Shown here: positions 7,772 to 15,891 of the stretch, piece after piece
How positions within the stretch are numbered: position 1 is the first letter of the stretch
Layout of the letters: each line of letters begins with the position of its first letter
NCBI GenBank assembly: GCA_903840825.1
Contig: CAIMHL010000339.1
Location: 1-23,846, forward strand
Direction: 5' to 3'
DNA: 23,846 nt
Source: an uncultured beta proteobacterium
GTDB taxonomy: Bacteria > Pseudomonadota > Gammaproteobacteria > Burkholderiales > Burkholderiaceae_C
Translations under genes and position numbers: made by a program
The notes under the pieces: generated by a model
The model's database searches: none
What the model was told of the DNA's origin: nothing
Seen by the model: the letters and a program-made list of their open reading frames with translations, nothing else

Positions 7772-8929
7772 TCAGGTAGGCCCAGTAGGCACTCCAACCG
7801 CCAGGGTATGCCCTGGGAACGATGCGCTGCGCATTGGGCGCAGGTCATGGTGTAGCACCAAGGCGGCGGCACCCACAGCTGCGGCCAATAAACCATAACG
7901 TGCGTGCCGCACAACGGGGGGTGGATTTCCCGCGTCTTTGGCATATTGATGCAAAACGGTGACAGCGACCTGCACCAAATTGGGATAAACCACGCAAGAG
8001 GCACCGCCCAGCACGAGAACGCCGGGATCAAATGTGGCGCAGAGATTCTGCAGGAGCACGCCCAAGTAATGCCCGCCATCACTTGGATCATTCATGTTGC
8101 TTAAAGCGCTCGCCCCGATAAACGCCTCAACACAGCCTTGGCGCCCACAGGAACACAAAGGGCCATTGATCTCAAGAATGCTGTGCCCAACTTCTCCCGC
8201 CATGCCATGAGCACCTGTGAACAACCGGTCATTCATCACGATGCCAGCACCTACGCCCACATCACAGGTAACAAAAATCAGTGGGTGTTCAGCCTCGACT
8301 TCTGAAAACTCGTACTCACTCAGGGCTGCCGTATCGGCTTCGTTTTGAACATGAACTGCCACTTCTGTAATGCCAACGCGTGCCAGGGCCAAGCGCAATT
8401 TGAGCAAAATATCCACATCACGCCAACCCAGGTTTGGGGCAAACCGCACGCGGCCAGCCGCCTCGTCAACAGCTCCGGGTATACCTACGCCCACACCAGC
8501 GAGCAAAATGGAGTTGGCTTGCATTTGCGCGTTGGCAAGCGCCACCATGCGCGCTGTTTGAGCACAAACCTGGTCCGGCTCCTTGCTCAGAAGCGGCTCT
8601 TCCAGAGTCCAAAAAACATGACCAACCAAGGTAATGGCGACAACGCGCAAGGTCCCCACTGCCACCTCAACCCCGACCCAGCCACGCGACTGGGTATCGA
8701 GTTGCAGTGGCGTTGAGGGCCTGCCCATTCCCAGAGCCGGTGTTGTCGGCGACTCGGTGAGCCACCGCTCTTCGATCAGTTCGCTGACCAGCGAACTGAT
8801 CGTAGACTTGGTCAACCCAATCTGGGCGGCCAATTTGGCGCGAGATAAACCTGCTTGACTTCTGATCAGCCGCAACACCAGGCTGCGGTTGATCCGTCTG
8901 ACCAGCTGCTGATCAGCGGTAACCTTCAT
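7772..8929 (-). CDS. xylR: ROK-family transcriptional repressor (XylR-like)
   Basis: This 385-residue protein has an N-terminal winged helix-turn-helix (about 15-60, with LSRAKLAAQIGLTKSTISSLV) and a ROK sugar-binding domain. Zinc-site residues are visible: His249 in GEVGH, and Cys259, Cys261 and Cys266 in CSCGRQGC. The nucleotide/sugar motif LGGAS is at 307-311. In the xylose operon it most likely represses xyl genes and is released by xylose. Its start lies three bases after the xylG stop, so it is co-transcribed with its targets. The stretch between the last zinc Cys and HYLGVLLQNL is only about 20 residues, against 50-60 in NagC/Mlc-type ROK proteins. This could be a lineage trait or a deletion. 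Confidence 0.88.
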   Translation of the reverse strand: MKVTADQQLVRRINRSLVLRLIRSQAGLSRAKLAAQIGLTKSTISSLVSELIEERWLTESPTTPALGMGRPSTPLQLDTQSRGWVGVEVAVGTLRVVAITLVGHVFWTLEEPLLSKEPDQVCAQTARMVALANAQMQANSILLAGVGVGIPGAVDEAAGRVRFAPNLGWRDVDILLKLRLALARVGITEVAVHVQNEADTAALSEYEFSEVEAEHPLIFVTCDVGVGAGIVMNDRLFTGAHGMAGEVGHSILEINGPLCSCGRQGCVEAFIGASALSNMNDPSDGGHYLGVLLQNLCATFDPGVLVLGGASCVVYPNLVQVAVTVLHQYAKDAGNPPPVVRHARYGLLAAAVGAAALVLHHDLRPMRSASFPGHTLAVGVPTGPT

Positions 8930-8932
8930 AAG

Positions 8933-9757
8933 CTACAACTGCTGGCCAGGCGGGCGGGGGGCCTGCGATTTACCATCCGGTTTTTTACCGCTGATGATCA
9001 TCCCGAGCACCTCATCCTCTGTCACGTCCTTGGTGTTGTAAGTACCCACCATACGGCCATTTTTCATAACCGCCACACGATCGCTGAGTGCGAAGACGTC
9101 ATGCATGTCATGGCTAATAAGGAAAATACCCACACCTTCGGCCTTGAGCTGCTGAATCAAATTACCCACCATCGCGGTTTCCTCAGGACCCAAAGCAGCC
9201 GTGGGCTCATCCATGATCAGAATTTGGGCATTGAAATAAATAGCGCGTGAAATGGCCACCACCTGACGCTGTCCACCCGACAAACGACGCACCGGAATGC
9301 GAACGTTGGTGAAGTTTTTATTCAAGCGGTGAAAGACTTTGCGGGCCTCCGCGTCCATGCGGTGATCATCCAGCGTGCGCCACATGGTCAGCAGTTCTCG
9401 GCCCAGAAATAAATTGGCCACTGAGTCAAGGTTGTCGGCCAGTGCCAGGGTTTGGTAGATGGATTCAATACCCAGCGCCTGGGCGTCAGCAGGGGAGCGA
9501 ACACTGACTTTTTCACCAGAAATGAGCACATCTCCGCTGTCAATGGGGTACGCACCCGCGAGCATTTTCATGAGCGTGGATTTACCTGCGCCGTTATGAC
9601 CAAGAACGGCCACCACTTCGCCAGGGTAAAGATTCAAGCTCACGTTATCAACCGCATGGACACCGCCAAATGCTTTTTTGATGTTACGTAGTTCGACCAG
9701 GCAGCGCGAAGTGTCCACGGGGCTTCCAGGGTTGGTAGGGGTTGAGGTGTTGGTCAC
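8933..9757 (-). CDS. xylG: Sugar ABC transporter ATP-binding protein (single domain, XylG-like)
   Basis: This is the ATPase powering the XylFH importer. From the GTG at 9757 it is 274 residues with one ABC domain: Walker A GHNGAGKST (53-61), signature LSGGQ (159-163), Walker B LIMDE (180-184) and the H-loop SHD (His216). E. coli XylG has two such domains in about 513 residues, so this is the half-size form, expected to work as a homodimer. An upstream GTG at 9775 is possible. I prefer 9757 because AGGAG lies seven bases before it and it overlaps the xylH stop by four bases (GTGA). The C-terminal tail is Pro/Gln-rich. Confidence 0.93.
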   Translation of the reverse strand: MTNTSTPTNPGSPVDTSRCLVELRNIKKAFGGVHAVDNVSLNLYPGEVVAVLGHNGAGKSTLMKMLAGAYPIDSGDVLISGEKVSVRSPADAQALGIESIYQTLALADNLDSVANLFLGRELLTMWRTLDDHRMDAEARKVFHRLNKNFTNVRIPVRRLSGGQRQVVAISRAIYFNAQILIMDEPTAALGPEETAMVGNLIQQLKAEGVGIFLISHDMHDVFALSDRVAVMKNGRMVGTYNTKDVTEDEVLGMIISGKKPDGKSQAPRPPGQQL

Positions 9758-10950
9758 AGTGCTTCTCCTGTCCACTTACGGTAGGCCACATCAAATACGA
9801 CGGCGGCAATGAGGACTTGGCCAATAACGATATAACGAGTTCCAATGGACACATCCAGCAGCAACATGCCCGAGTCAATGCACTGCATGATCAAGGCTCC
9901 GAGGACGGAGCCAATGATGGTTCCACTTCCGCCTGCCAGCGCAGTACCGCCAATAACGGTAGCCGCAATCACCAGCAGCTCAGCGTTGTTGCCCAATGAG
10001 TTAGTACCGGCATTCAAGCGCGAGATGGCCACAATGGCAGCAATGGTGGTCAAAACAGCCAACAAGACAAACAACAACATCGTGACGCGGCGCACTGGAA
10101 TACCCACCAGTTCAGCGGCGTCCGGGTTGCCACCCATGGCAAAAATATAGCGACCAAAGCGGGTGCGATGGACCAAAAATGACATAAATAGAGCGACAGC
10201 GCCCCAGATCAGAACGGGGATAGGAATTCCCTGCGCCTCGGGCTTATTCAGGATTTGGTAAGAGTTCATGACAGCCACAAAGCCGAGCACGATCACCATC
10301 GGAATCAGGACGATACCGATATCCAGAGCAATGGGGTTGGTGGGAACGCCGTAATTCTTTTTGGCACGGCGCTTGTTGAGCATGGCAACCAACAAGCCTG
10401 CGCAAATAATAGCGCCAATTACCCAGCTTGCTGTGGTGCCAATACCCCCGTTGTAACCCCCACCAAGCTTCAGAAAAAATGGGTCAGAAATCGGCTGCGT
10501 CTTTCCATCGGCCACCAAATAGGCAGCCCCGCGAAACGACATCAGGCCGCCCAACGTGACGACAAAGGCCGGTACACGAAAAAACGCCACTAACGCACCT
10601 TGGTACATGGACACGGCAATAGCAACACCAAGACCTGTCAGGCTAGCCGCCTGCCAGGACCAATTTGAGGTGTACATCAGGTAGGCAATCAACACACCTA
10701 CAAAACCCATGACGGAACCTACAGAGAGGTCAATGTGGCGCGTCACGATGATGAGCACCATGACCGTTGCCAAAATACCCACGACAGCCGTCTGCTGGGC
10801 AATGTTGTAAAGGTTCTCGGAGGACATGAAGATGCCCTCCGAAAGAATATTAAAAACAAGTGCTATAACGACCAGCACGGCGGACATCAACACCATGCGC
10901 CAATCGACTTGCGCGCGCTTGATCGACTGAAAAGCAGTATTCATCGACAT
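9754..10950 (-). CDS. xylH: Sugar ABC transporter permease (XylH-like)
   Basis: This 398-residue, very hydrophobic protein is a BPD_transp_2 family permease of ribose/xylose-type importers, with roughly ten membrane segments. Recognisable family stretches are RHIDLSVGSVMGFVG, FVVTLGGLMSFRGAAYLVADG, GRYIFAMGGNPDAAELVGI (the loop that contacts the ATPase) and GTALAGGSGTIIGSVLGALIM. It forms the inner-membrane channel for the sugar delivered by XylF. A second ATG at 10944 has better spacing from the upstream GGGGA and may be the true start. The gene follows xylF after a hairpin and overlaps xylG by four bases. Confidence 0.94.
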   Translation of the reverse strand: MSMNTAFQSIKRAQVDWRMVLMSAVLVVIALVFNILSEGIFMSSENLYNIAQQTAVVGILATVMVLIIVTRHIDLSVGSVMGFVGVLIAYLMYTSNWSWQAASLTGLGVAIAVSMYQGALVAFFRVPAFVVTLGGLMSFRGAAYLVADGKTQPISDPFFLKLGGGYNGGIGTTASWVIGAIICAGLLVAMLNKRRAKKNYGVPTNPIALDIGIVLIPMVIVLGFVAVMNSYQILNKPEAQGIPIPVLIWGAVALFMSFLVHRTRFGRYIFAMGGNPDAAELVGIPVRRVTMLLFVLLAVLTTIAAIVAISRLNAGTNSLGNNAELLVIAATVIGGTALAGGSGTIIGSVLGALIMQCIDSGMLLLDVSIGTRYIVIGQVLIAAVVFDVAYRKWTGEAL

Positions 10951-10976
10951 TTCCCCAATTCAACTTAGAAACGAAA

Positions 10977-10997
10977 CCGCGGGCATAAAGCCCGCGG
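10977..10997 (-). terminator. GC-rich hairpin between xylF and xylH
   Basis: CCGCGGGC (10977-10984) and GCCCGCGG (10990-10997) form a perfect 8-bp stem with a five-base loop, in the short gap between xylF and xylH. On the transcript it is followed by UUUCGUUUCU, a modest U-rich tail. Such structures after binding-protein genes usually cause partial termination or protect the upstream mRNA, so that more binding protein is made than permease. Which of these applies here is inferred. Confidence 0.6.
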
Positions 10998-11029
10998 CAT
11001 CCTACTCACCTGACTGTTAAATCCAGTGT

Positions 11030-12049
11030 TTATTTACACACAGCTACCTTGGCTGCATCAACACCTTTGCACAGTGCGTCTTTCTTGATGTAGCCGGCTT
11101 TCAGAACCACGTCAAGATTTGACGCAGTCACTGGGATAGGCTTCAGGAAGATGGATTTCAGTGTGACTTTCTTCTCGCCGCCGGCCCAATCAGCTGCACC
11201 AGTGACGGCCTTGCCTGCGCCCAGCTCCACAGCAGCTTTGGCTGCAGCGGTGCCGAGGTCAGCAGAGTTTTTCCAGACGGAGACGGTCTGGGTTCCCAAG
11301 GCAACGCGGTTCAGCGCAGCGTGGTCACCATCTTGGCCGGACACGGGGATGCCTTGCAGACCCTTGGCTGTCAAAGCAGCGACAACGCCGCCAGCCATGC
11401 CGTCATTCTGAGCGACTACGGCGTCAACTTTGTTGCCGTTTTTAGTCAGAATTTGTTCCATGTTTTTCTGGGCGTTCTGGGGATTCCAGCCAGAAGTGAA
11501 CTCTTCACCAACAATCTTGACATCACCTTTTTTGATGGCATCAGCCAACACTTCGCCCTGACCTTCGCGCAGGAAGTTGGCGTTTGCGTCACCTGGATCG
11601 CCTTTGATGATGGCGTAGTTGCCTTTTGGCTTGACAGCCAAAATAGCACGAGCCGTCATACGACCCACTTCTTTGTTGTCAAACGTGATGTAAGTAACGC
11701 CTGGTGCTTCGAACAAACGATCGTAGGCAATCACTGGGATTTTCAACTGTGCCGCTTTTTTAACTGCAGGCAAGATAGCGTCTTTGTCACGGCCCAAAAT
11801 GATCAGGACTTTAGCGCCCTTGGCGATCAAACCGTCGATATCTGACAACTGCTTTTCAGTAGAAGCACCTGCGTCAGACATGATGTATTTGGCACCTGAT
11901 TTGGCCAACTCAGCCTTGATAGCGGCTTCGTCAGTTTTCCAGCGCTCCTCTGCAAATGCGTCATAGCTGACACCAACAACCAGTTGTCCGAAGGATGATG
12001 TGGCGGCAATTGCCAGTGCCACTGCGGTAAGTTGACGTTTAAAGTTCAT
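11030..12049 (-). CDS. xylF: D-xylose-type ABC transporter periplasmic binding protein
   Basis: XylF binds D-xylose in the periplasm and hands it to XylHG. From the ATG at 12049 the protein has 339 residues with a clear signal peptide (MNFKRQLTAVALAIAATSSFG). The reading frame runs to 12085, but TGGAG lies six bases before the 12049 ATG. Sugar-contact regions of E. coli XylF are recognisable: ERW, AYDRLF, the Asp/Asn-rich DPGDANAN, SGWNPQNA, AQNDGMAGG, SGQDGDHA and VWKN. This makes xylose the best guess, though a related pentose cannot be excluded. It opens the transporter genes and is separated from iolB by 164 bases, so the xyl genes may have their own promoter. Confidence 0.93.
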   Translation of the reverse strand: MNFKRQLTAVALAIAATSSFGQLVVGVSYDAFAEERWKTDEAAIKAELAKSGAKYIMSDAGASTEKQLSDIDGLIAKGAKVLIILGRDKDAILPAVKKAAQLKIPVIAYDRLFEAPGVTYITFDNKEVGRMTARAILAVKPKGNYAIIKGDPGDANANFLREGQGEVLADAIKKGDVKIVGEEFTSGWNPQNAQKNMEQILTKNGNKVDAVVAQNDGMAGGVVAALTAKGLQGIPVSGQDGDHAALNRVALGTQTVSVWKNSADLGTAAAKAAVELGAGKAVTGAADWAGGEKKVTLKSIFLKPIPVTASNLDVVLKAGYIKKDALCKGVDAAKVAVCK

Positions 12050-12213
12050 TGTTGTCTCCAAAATATTAGCCCTGCAGGGCATCAAGTTAAATTCACGACT
12101 AAGCGACCAAACCCTACTGGATTTGATTTAGTTCACCCAGCAAACGAAGTATCCACCATATGCCGCCTATTTCACACTAGGGGAAACGAGTAGTAACACG
12201 CTTGTGACGTCAA
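12050..12213 (-). promoter_or_regulatory. iolB-xylF intergenic region, candidate xyl control region
   Basis: This 164-base gap is the longest within the minus-strand sugar block and is the natural place for a xyl promoter. I see no convincing -35/-10 pair. It does hold an imperfect inverted repeat, GTAACA-CGCT-TGTGAC (12193-12208, one mismatch), right after the iolB stop, and a perfect 12-bp palindrome, GCCCTGCAGGGC (12069-12080), in what would be the xylF leader. Either may bind a regulator. No terminator with a U-tract was seen after iolB, so read-through from iol is possible. Confidence 0.35.
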
Positions 12214-13047
12214 TTAAAGACCTTTTAAGGTGGCAAGAGGTGCTGCAGACAGCATCCACTCGTGGGCAGGATCATTCCTGAACACCCAAAACCGGTGCGG
12301 CCCCGCCATGACGTTGAGGTAGTACAAGTCGTAGCCATACGGGGCTGTGACAGGGTGATAACCCCGGGGCACCATCACCACATCATGATCTTCAACAGCG
12401 CAGGCTTCATCAATCGAGCGGTCATCGGTGTAAACCCGCTGAAAGGCGAAGCCTTGCGGCGGATTCAGGCGGTGGTAGTAGGTTTCTTCCAACTGGGTTT
12501 CAAGCGGCGGCTCTTCGAGGTCGTGCTTGTGCGGCGGGTAACTCGACGAATGGCCTGCTGGCGTCATCACTTCGACGACCAGCAAGTGGGCCGCGATTGG
12601 GTCGTCGTGGGGCAGTATGTCGCACACATAACGGGTGTTGGCGCCCTGGCCTCGCGTCGTTCTGCGCATGGCGGCCGAATCGATGACATGCACGCCACGC
12701 ACCGCTTGGTCTGACGGTGCTGTACACAGGCCGAGCTCGGCGTTGGTCTGGGCCAGGATGTTGGCCTCTTTGCCGGCAGGAATATAGATGGCCGCGGGGG
12801 CAAGGTCGTCAAAGACACTGTGGCGCTTACCTAAATCGGCATAAACCAGGCCGTCAACCGTGACGGTCACGGTCCCCGTCAATACCACCAGGCACAGCTC
12901 CCGGTCTTGCGTATTGCAGGCTTCAGATTCGCCTTGGCCCAAGCGCACTGCACGAAAGCCCACATGCGTCCAACCCGCACGCGCAGGGGTGACATTCACA
13001 ATTTCACGCCCTATAGGCGCTGCTTTAACCAATAATGGGCTAACCAT
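12214..13047 (-). CDS. iolB: 5-deoxy-glucuronate isomerase
   Basis: IolB converts 5-deoxy-D-glucuronate to 2-deoxy-5-keto-D-gluconate in myo-inositol breakdown. The 277-residue protein is a bicupin. The metal-binding C-terminal cupin is visible in SSYPPHKHD (His173, His175), EETYYHR (Glu188) and PRGYHPV (His231), followed by NVMAGPHRFWVF, a strong family signature. One base separates its ATG from the iolE stop, so the two are coupled. It is the last gene of the iol run. No residue appears to be missing. Confidence 0.96.
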   Translation of the reverse strand: MVSPLLVKAAPIGREIVNVTPARAGWTHVGFRAVRLGQGESEACNTQDRELCLVVLTGTVTVTVDGLVYADLGKRHSVFDDLAPAAIYIPAGKEANILAQTNAELGLCTAPSDQAVRGVHVIDSAAMRRTTRGQGANTRYVCDILPHDDPIAAHLLVVEVMTPAGHSSSYPPHKHDLEEPPLETQLEETYYHRLNPPQGFAFQRVYTDDRSIDEACAVEDHDVVMVPRGYHPVTAPYGYDLYYLNVMAGPHRFWVFRNDPAHEWMLSAAPLATLKGL

Positions 13048-13048
13048 G

Positions 13049-13984
13049 CTAGTGGCTCCGGTTCAGGCTTTGCACGATGGCATGCAAGGTATCAAAGCCC
13101 TTTTTCGCATATACATAACTCGGTGCGACTGCGGGGTCTTGCTCGGCCTCAACGACCAACCAGCCTTCGTAACCGGCCTCTTTTAATGTGCCGAGTACAG
13201 ACTCAAAATCAATGACGCCATCGCCAGGCACCGTGAAGGTGCCGTTGATCACGCCCGACAAAAAACTCCAGCCATCATTGCGCGCTTGGGCAATGACCGT
13301 TGGGCGCACATCCTTGCAGTGCACATGCACTACGCGATGAATATGCTTTTTCAGCATGACGACTGGGTCTTGCGCACCCCCAAAGTAAGCATGGCCGGTA
13401 TCAAATAAAAGCGCGACTTTTTTCGGGTCCGTCACCGCCATCAGGTGATCGATATCTGCGGGCGATTCAACATAAGCCCCCATGTGGTGGTGATAGGCCA
13501 AAGTAATGCCATAGGTGGACTGCAGGTGAGCGCCAAAATTATTCAAACGCTCGCCGTAAGCAATCCATAACGCTTCGGTCGCAAAGTGCGGGCGCTTGGC
13601 CAAGGGCGTCTCTATGCTGCCCTGAATGGTGCCTGCACACTCGCCGTAGACCACGACCCGTGCACCGTTGTACTGCAGTTTTGACATGTGTGCCTGACAA
13701 CGCTGCACCTCTTGCGCAACAGCGTTGGCATGGCTTTGGCCAGGGGCCACTTCAGCCAAAAATCCTGAGTACCAGCCTGAAACACAGGCCAGACCAAACT
13801 CATCCAGCTTGGCTTTGAGACCAGGTCCATCTTTGGGAAACTTGTTACCCAGCTCAAAACCCTTGTACCCAATTTCCTTGCCTTCAGCGAGTGCGGTCTC
13901 CAGCAAGGTTTCGCCTCCCAGCGCGGGAAGGTCGTCGTTCATCCAGCTGATGGGGTTGATGCCAATGCGTACATTCCAGTTCAT
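13049..13984 (-). CDS. iolE: Myo-inosose-2 dehydratase
   Basis: IolE dehydrates scyllo-inosose (2-keto-myo-inositol) to the trihydroxycyclohexane-dione. The 311-residue protein is a TIM-barrel of the xylose-isomerase-like (AP_endonuc_2) fold. It starts with the typical VRIGINPISWMNDDLP and has metal and substrate regions LAYHHHMGAYVES (162-174), LLFDTGHAYFGG (192-203), VHVHCKDVRP (219-228) and WLVVEAEQDP. AAGGA stands eight bases before the ATG. It lies 17 bases after iolD and one base before iolB. Confidence 0.96.
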   Translation of the reverse strand: MNWNVRIGINPISWMNDDLPALGGETLLETALAEGKEIGYKGFELGNKFPKDGPGLKAKLDEFGLACVSGWYSGFLAEVAPGQSHANAVAQEVQRCQAHMSKLQYNGARVVVYGECAGTIQGSIETPLAKRPHFATEALWIAYGERLNNFGAHLQSTYGITLAYHHHMGAYVESPADIDHLMAVTDPKKVALLFDTGHAYFGGAQDPVVMLKKHIHRVVHVHCKDVRPTVIAQARNDGWSFLSGVINGTFTVPGDGVIDFESVLGTLKEAGYEGWLVVEAEQDPAVAPSYVYAKKGFDTLHAIVQSLNRSH

Positions 13985-14001
13985 GCTCTGTTCCTTTTTG
14001 A

Positions 14002-15870
14002 TTAATGAGTCTGATTTTTTATGGCGGCTTCATAGCGCGCCCGGGCATGGTGCACTTGCGCGCGCTCAGACACCTCCGGTATCGCCACCTCCCACCAGCA
14101 GCCCCCATCTTCTGTGGTGCGTGTGTGGGTGGTGTCTATAACAAGTACCTGAGTCTTGGTTGCCGCACGCGCAAGCGTCATGGCTGATTTGAGCTCAGCC
14201 ACATTGGCGACGTGCACCGCATCGGCCCCCATGCTTCGGGCGTGCAGAGCGAAATCAATGTCGCTGGGTTGCCCTCCCTCAGGGATGCAGTCGTCCAGCA
14301 TATTATTGAAATGCGGGCTGCCTGTGGCAAGTTGCAAACGCTGGATACAGCCGTAGCCCCGGTTATCGAGCACCACAATGATCAGCTTTTTACCCAGCAT
14401 GACGGAAGTGGCGATTTCCGAATTCATCATCATGTAGGAACCATCGCCCACCATGACGATAACCTCTTGTGCAGGCCGGGCCATCTTGACGCCCAAGCCG
14501 CCGGCTATCTCGTAGCCCATACAAGAAAATCCGTATTCCATATGGTAATTGCCGGGTAAAGATGCGCGCCAAAGTTTGTGCAACTCAGCGGGCAGCGTGC
14601 CTGCCGCGCACACCACCACATCATGCCGGGCACTGCCCTGGGTTTCGCTTGACAAAGAATCTCGTACGGCTCCAATCACCTCGGCATCGTAGGGGAGTGA
14701 TTCTGCGGGGGTCGCCGTGGTGAGCTGGGTGACGCGCTGAACCCAACGCGCGGCGCTGGCAATCGCGAGTGCAGTCCATGCATCATCGGCTTTCCAGCCT
14801 TGCAACGCATCGCTAAGCTGCTTCAATCCGACCCGGGCATCGGCCACCAAGGGCAAGCTCTTCAGTTTGGTAGCGTCTGGGCTGTTCACGTTGAGGCTCA
14901 GAATTTGTGCGTTGGCAAACAAGGTGTGAGAGCCTGTTGTGAAATCCTGCAACCGGGTCCCGATGGCCAGCACCACATCAGCTTGCGAGGCCAAATCATT
15001 CGCTGCAGGAGATCCCGTGACGCCTACTGCACCCATATTCAAGGGATGGTCCCACGGTAAGCTGCTTTTGCCTGCCTGGGTCTCCATCACCGCAATACCA
15101 TGCGTTTCAGCAAAGACGCGCAACGCGTCCCAAGCCTGGCTATAAAGGACACCACCTCCTGCAACGATCACCGGACGCTTGGCGCTGCGCAGTAACGCAC
15201 AAGCACGCTCAAGTTGGCCGCTGTCTGCTGGCGGGCGCCGGAACCGGATCACCTCGGGATGCAAGAAATCTTCGGGACAGTCAAAAGCAAAGGTCTGCAC
15301 ATCTTGTGGCAAGGAGAGGCAAACAGGCCCGCAACTGGCAGGGTCGGTCATCACCGCAATAGCACGCGGCAAAGCAGTCAAGAGCTGCATCGGCGACGTG
15401 ATGCGGTCAAAGTAACGGGTAACCGGACGGAAGGCGTCATTGACACTCAAGTCGCCCTGCGAAAAGTCCTCTAGTTGTTGCAAAACAGGATCTGGGGCAC
15501 GGGAACAAAACGTATCACCTGGGAGCAAAAGCACAGGCAAGCGGTTGACGTGCGCCAGTGCTGCCGCTGTCAGCAAGTTGGTAGCCCCTGGGCCTATGGA
15601 GCTGCTCACGGCCATGATGCGCTGACGGAATTGCGCTTTGCTAAAGGCGACGGCGGCATGGGCCATGCCTTGTTCGTTGTGCGCACGGTAGGTGGCTATT
15701 TCTGCTCGGCTGGCCCAAAGCGCCTCGCCAAGCCCGGCAACGTTGCCGTGGCCAAAGATGGAAAATACACCCGCGCAATAGGGCGCTGTGCTGCCATCGT
15801 GCATTTCAACACGCAAGGCGGCCAGATGTTGAACCAAGGCCTGGGAGGTCGTGAGTTTGATGGTTTTCAT
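14002..15870 (-). CDS. iolD: 3D-(3,5/4)-trihydroxycyclohexane-1,2-dione hydrolase
   Basis: IolD uses thiamine diphosphate to open the inositol-derived ring to 5-deoxyglucuronate. The 622-residue protein has the three-domain layout of the acetolactate-synthase superfamily. The cofactor-activating Glu66 lies in RAHNEQGMAHAA, the middle domain has PVIVAGGGV (233-241), and the C-terminal ThDP/Mg motif runs from GDG (475-477; Asp476) to DN (502-503; Asn503). The end (EDGGCWWEVAIPEVS) is characteristic of IolD. It starts 21 bases after iolC and ends 17 bases before iolE. Length and motifs are complete. Confidence 0.97.
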   Translation of the reverse strand: MKTIKLTTSQALVQHLAALRVEMHDGSTAPYCAGVFSIFGHGNVAGLGEALWASRAEIATYRAHNEQGMAHAAVAFSKAQFRQRIMAVSSSIGPGATNLLTAAALAHVNRLPVLLLPGDTFCSRAPDPVLQQLEDFSQGDLSVNDAFRPVTRYFDRITSPMQLLTALPRAIAVMTDPASCGPVCLSLPQDVQTFAFDCPEDFLHPEVIRFRRPPADSGQLERACALLRSAKRPVIVAGGGVLYSQAWDALRVFAETHGIAVMETQAGKSSLPWDHPLNMGAVGVTGSPAANDLASQADVVLAIGTRLQDFTTGSHTLFANAQILSLNVNSPDATKLKSLPLVADARVGLKQLSDALQGWKADDAWTALAIASAARWVQRVTQLTTATPAESLPYDAEVIGAVRDSLSSETQGSARHDVVVCAAGTLPAELHKLWRASLPGNYHMEYGFSCMGYEIAGGLGVKMARPAQEVIVMVGDGSYMMMNSEIATSVMLGKKLIIVVLDNRGYGCIQRLQLATGSPHFNNMLDDCIPEGGQPSDIDFALHARSMGADAVHVANVAELKSAMTLARAATKTQVLVIDTTHTRTTEDGGCWWEVAIPEVSERAQVHHARARYEAAIKNQTH

Positions 15871-15891
15871 ACAAGTTTTCCAGCTGGCCTT

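Noticed and set aside
12069..12080. Palindrome GCCCTGCAGGGC in the xylF leader as a terminator or attenuator
   Set aside because: It has no loop bases and no U-tract, so a transcription terminator is unlikely. It is kept only as a possible binding site within the intergenic feature.
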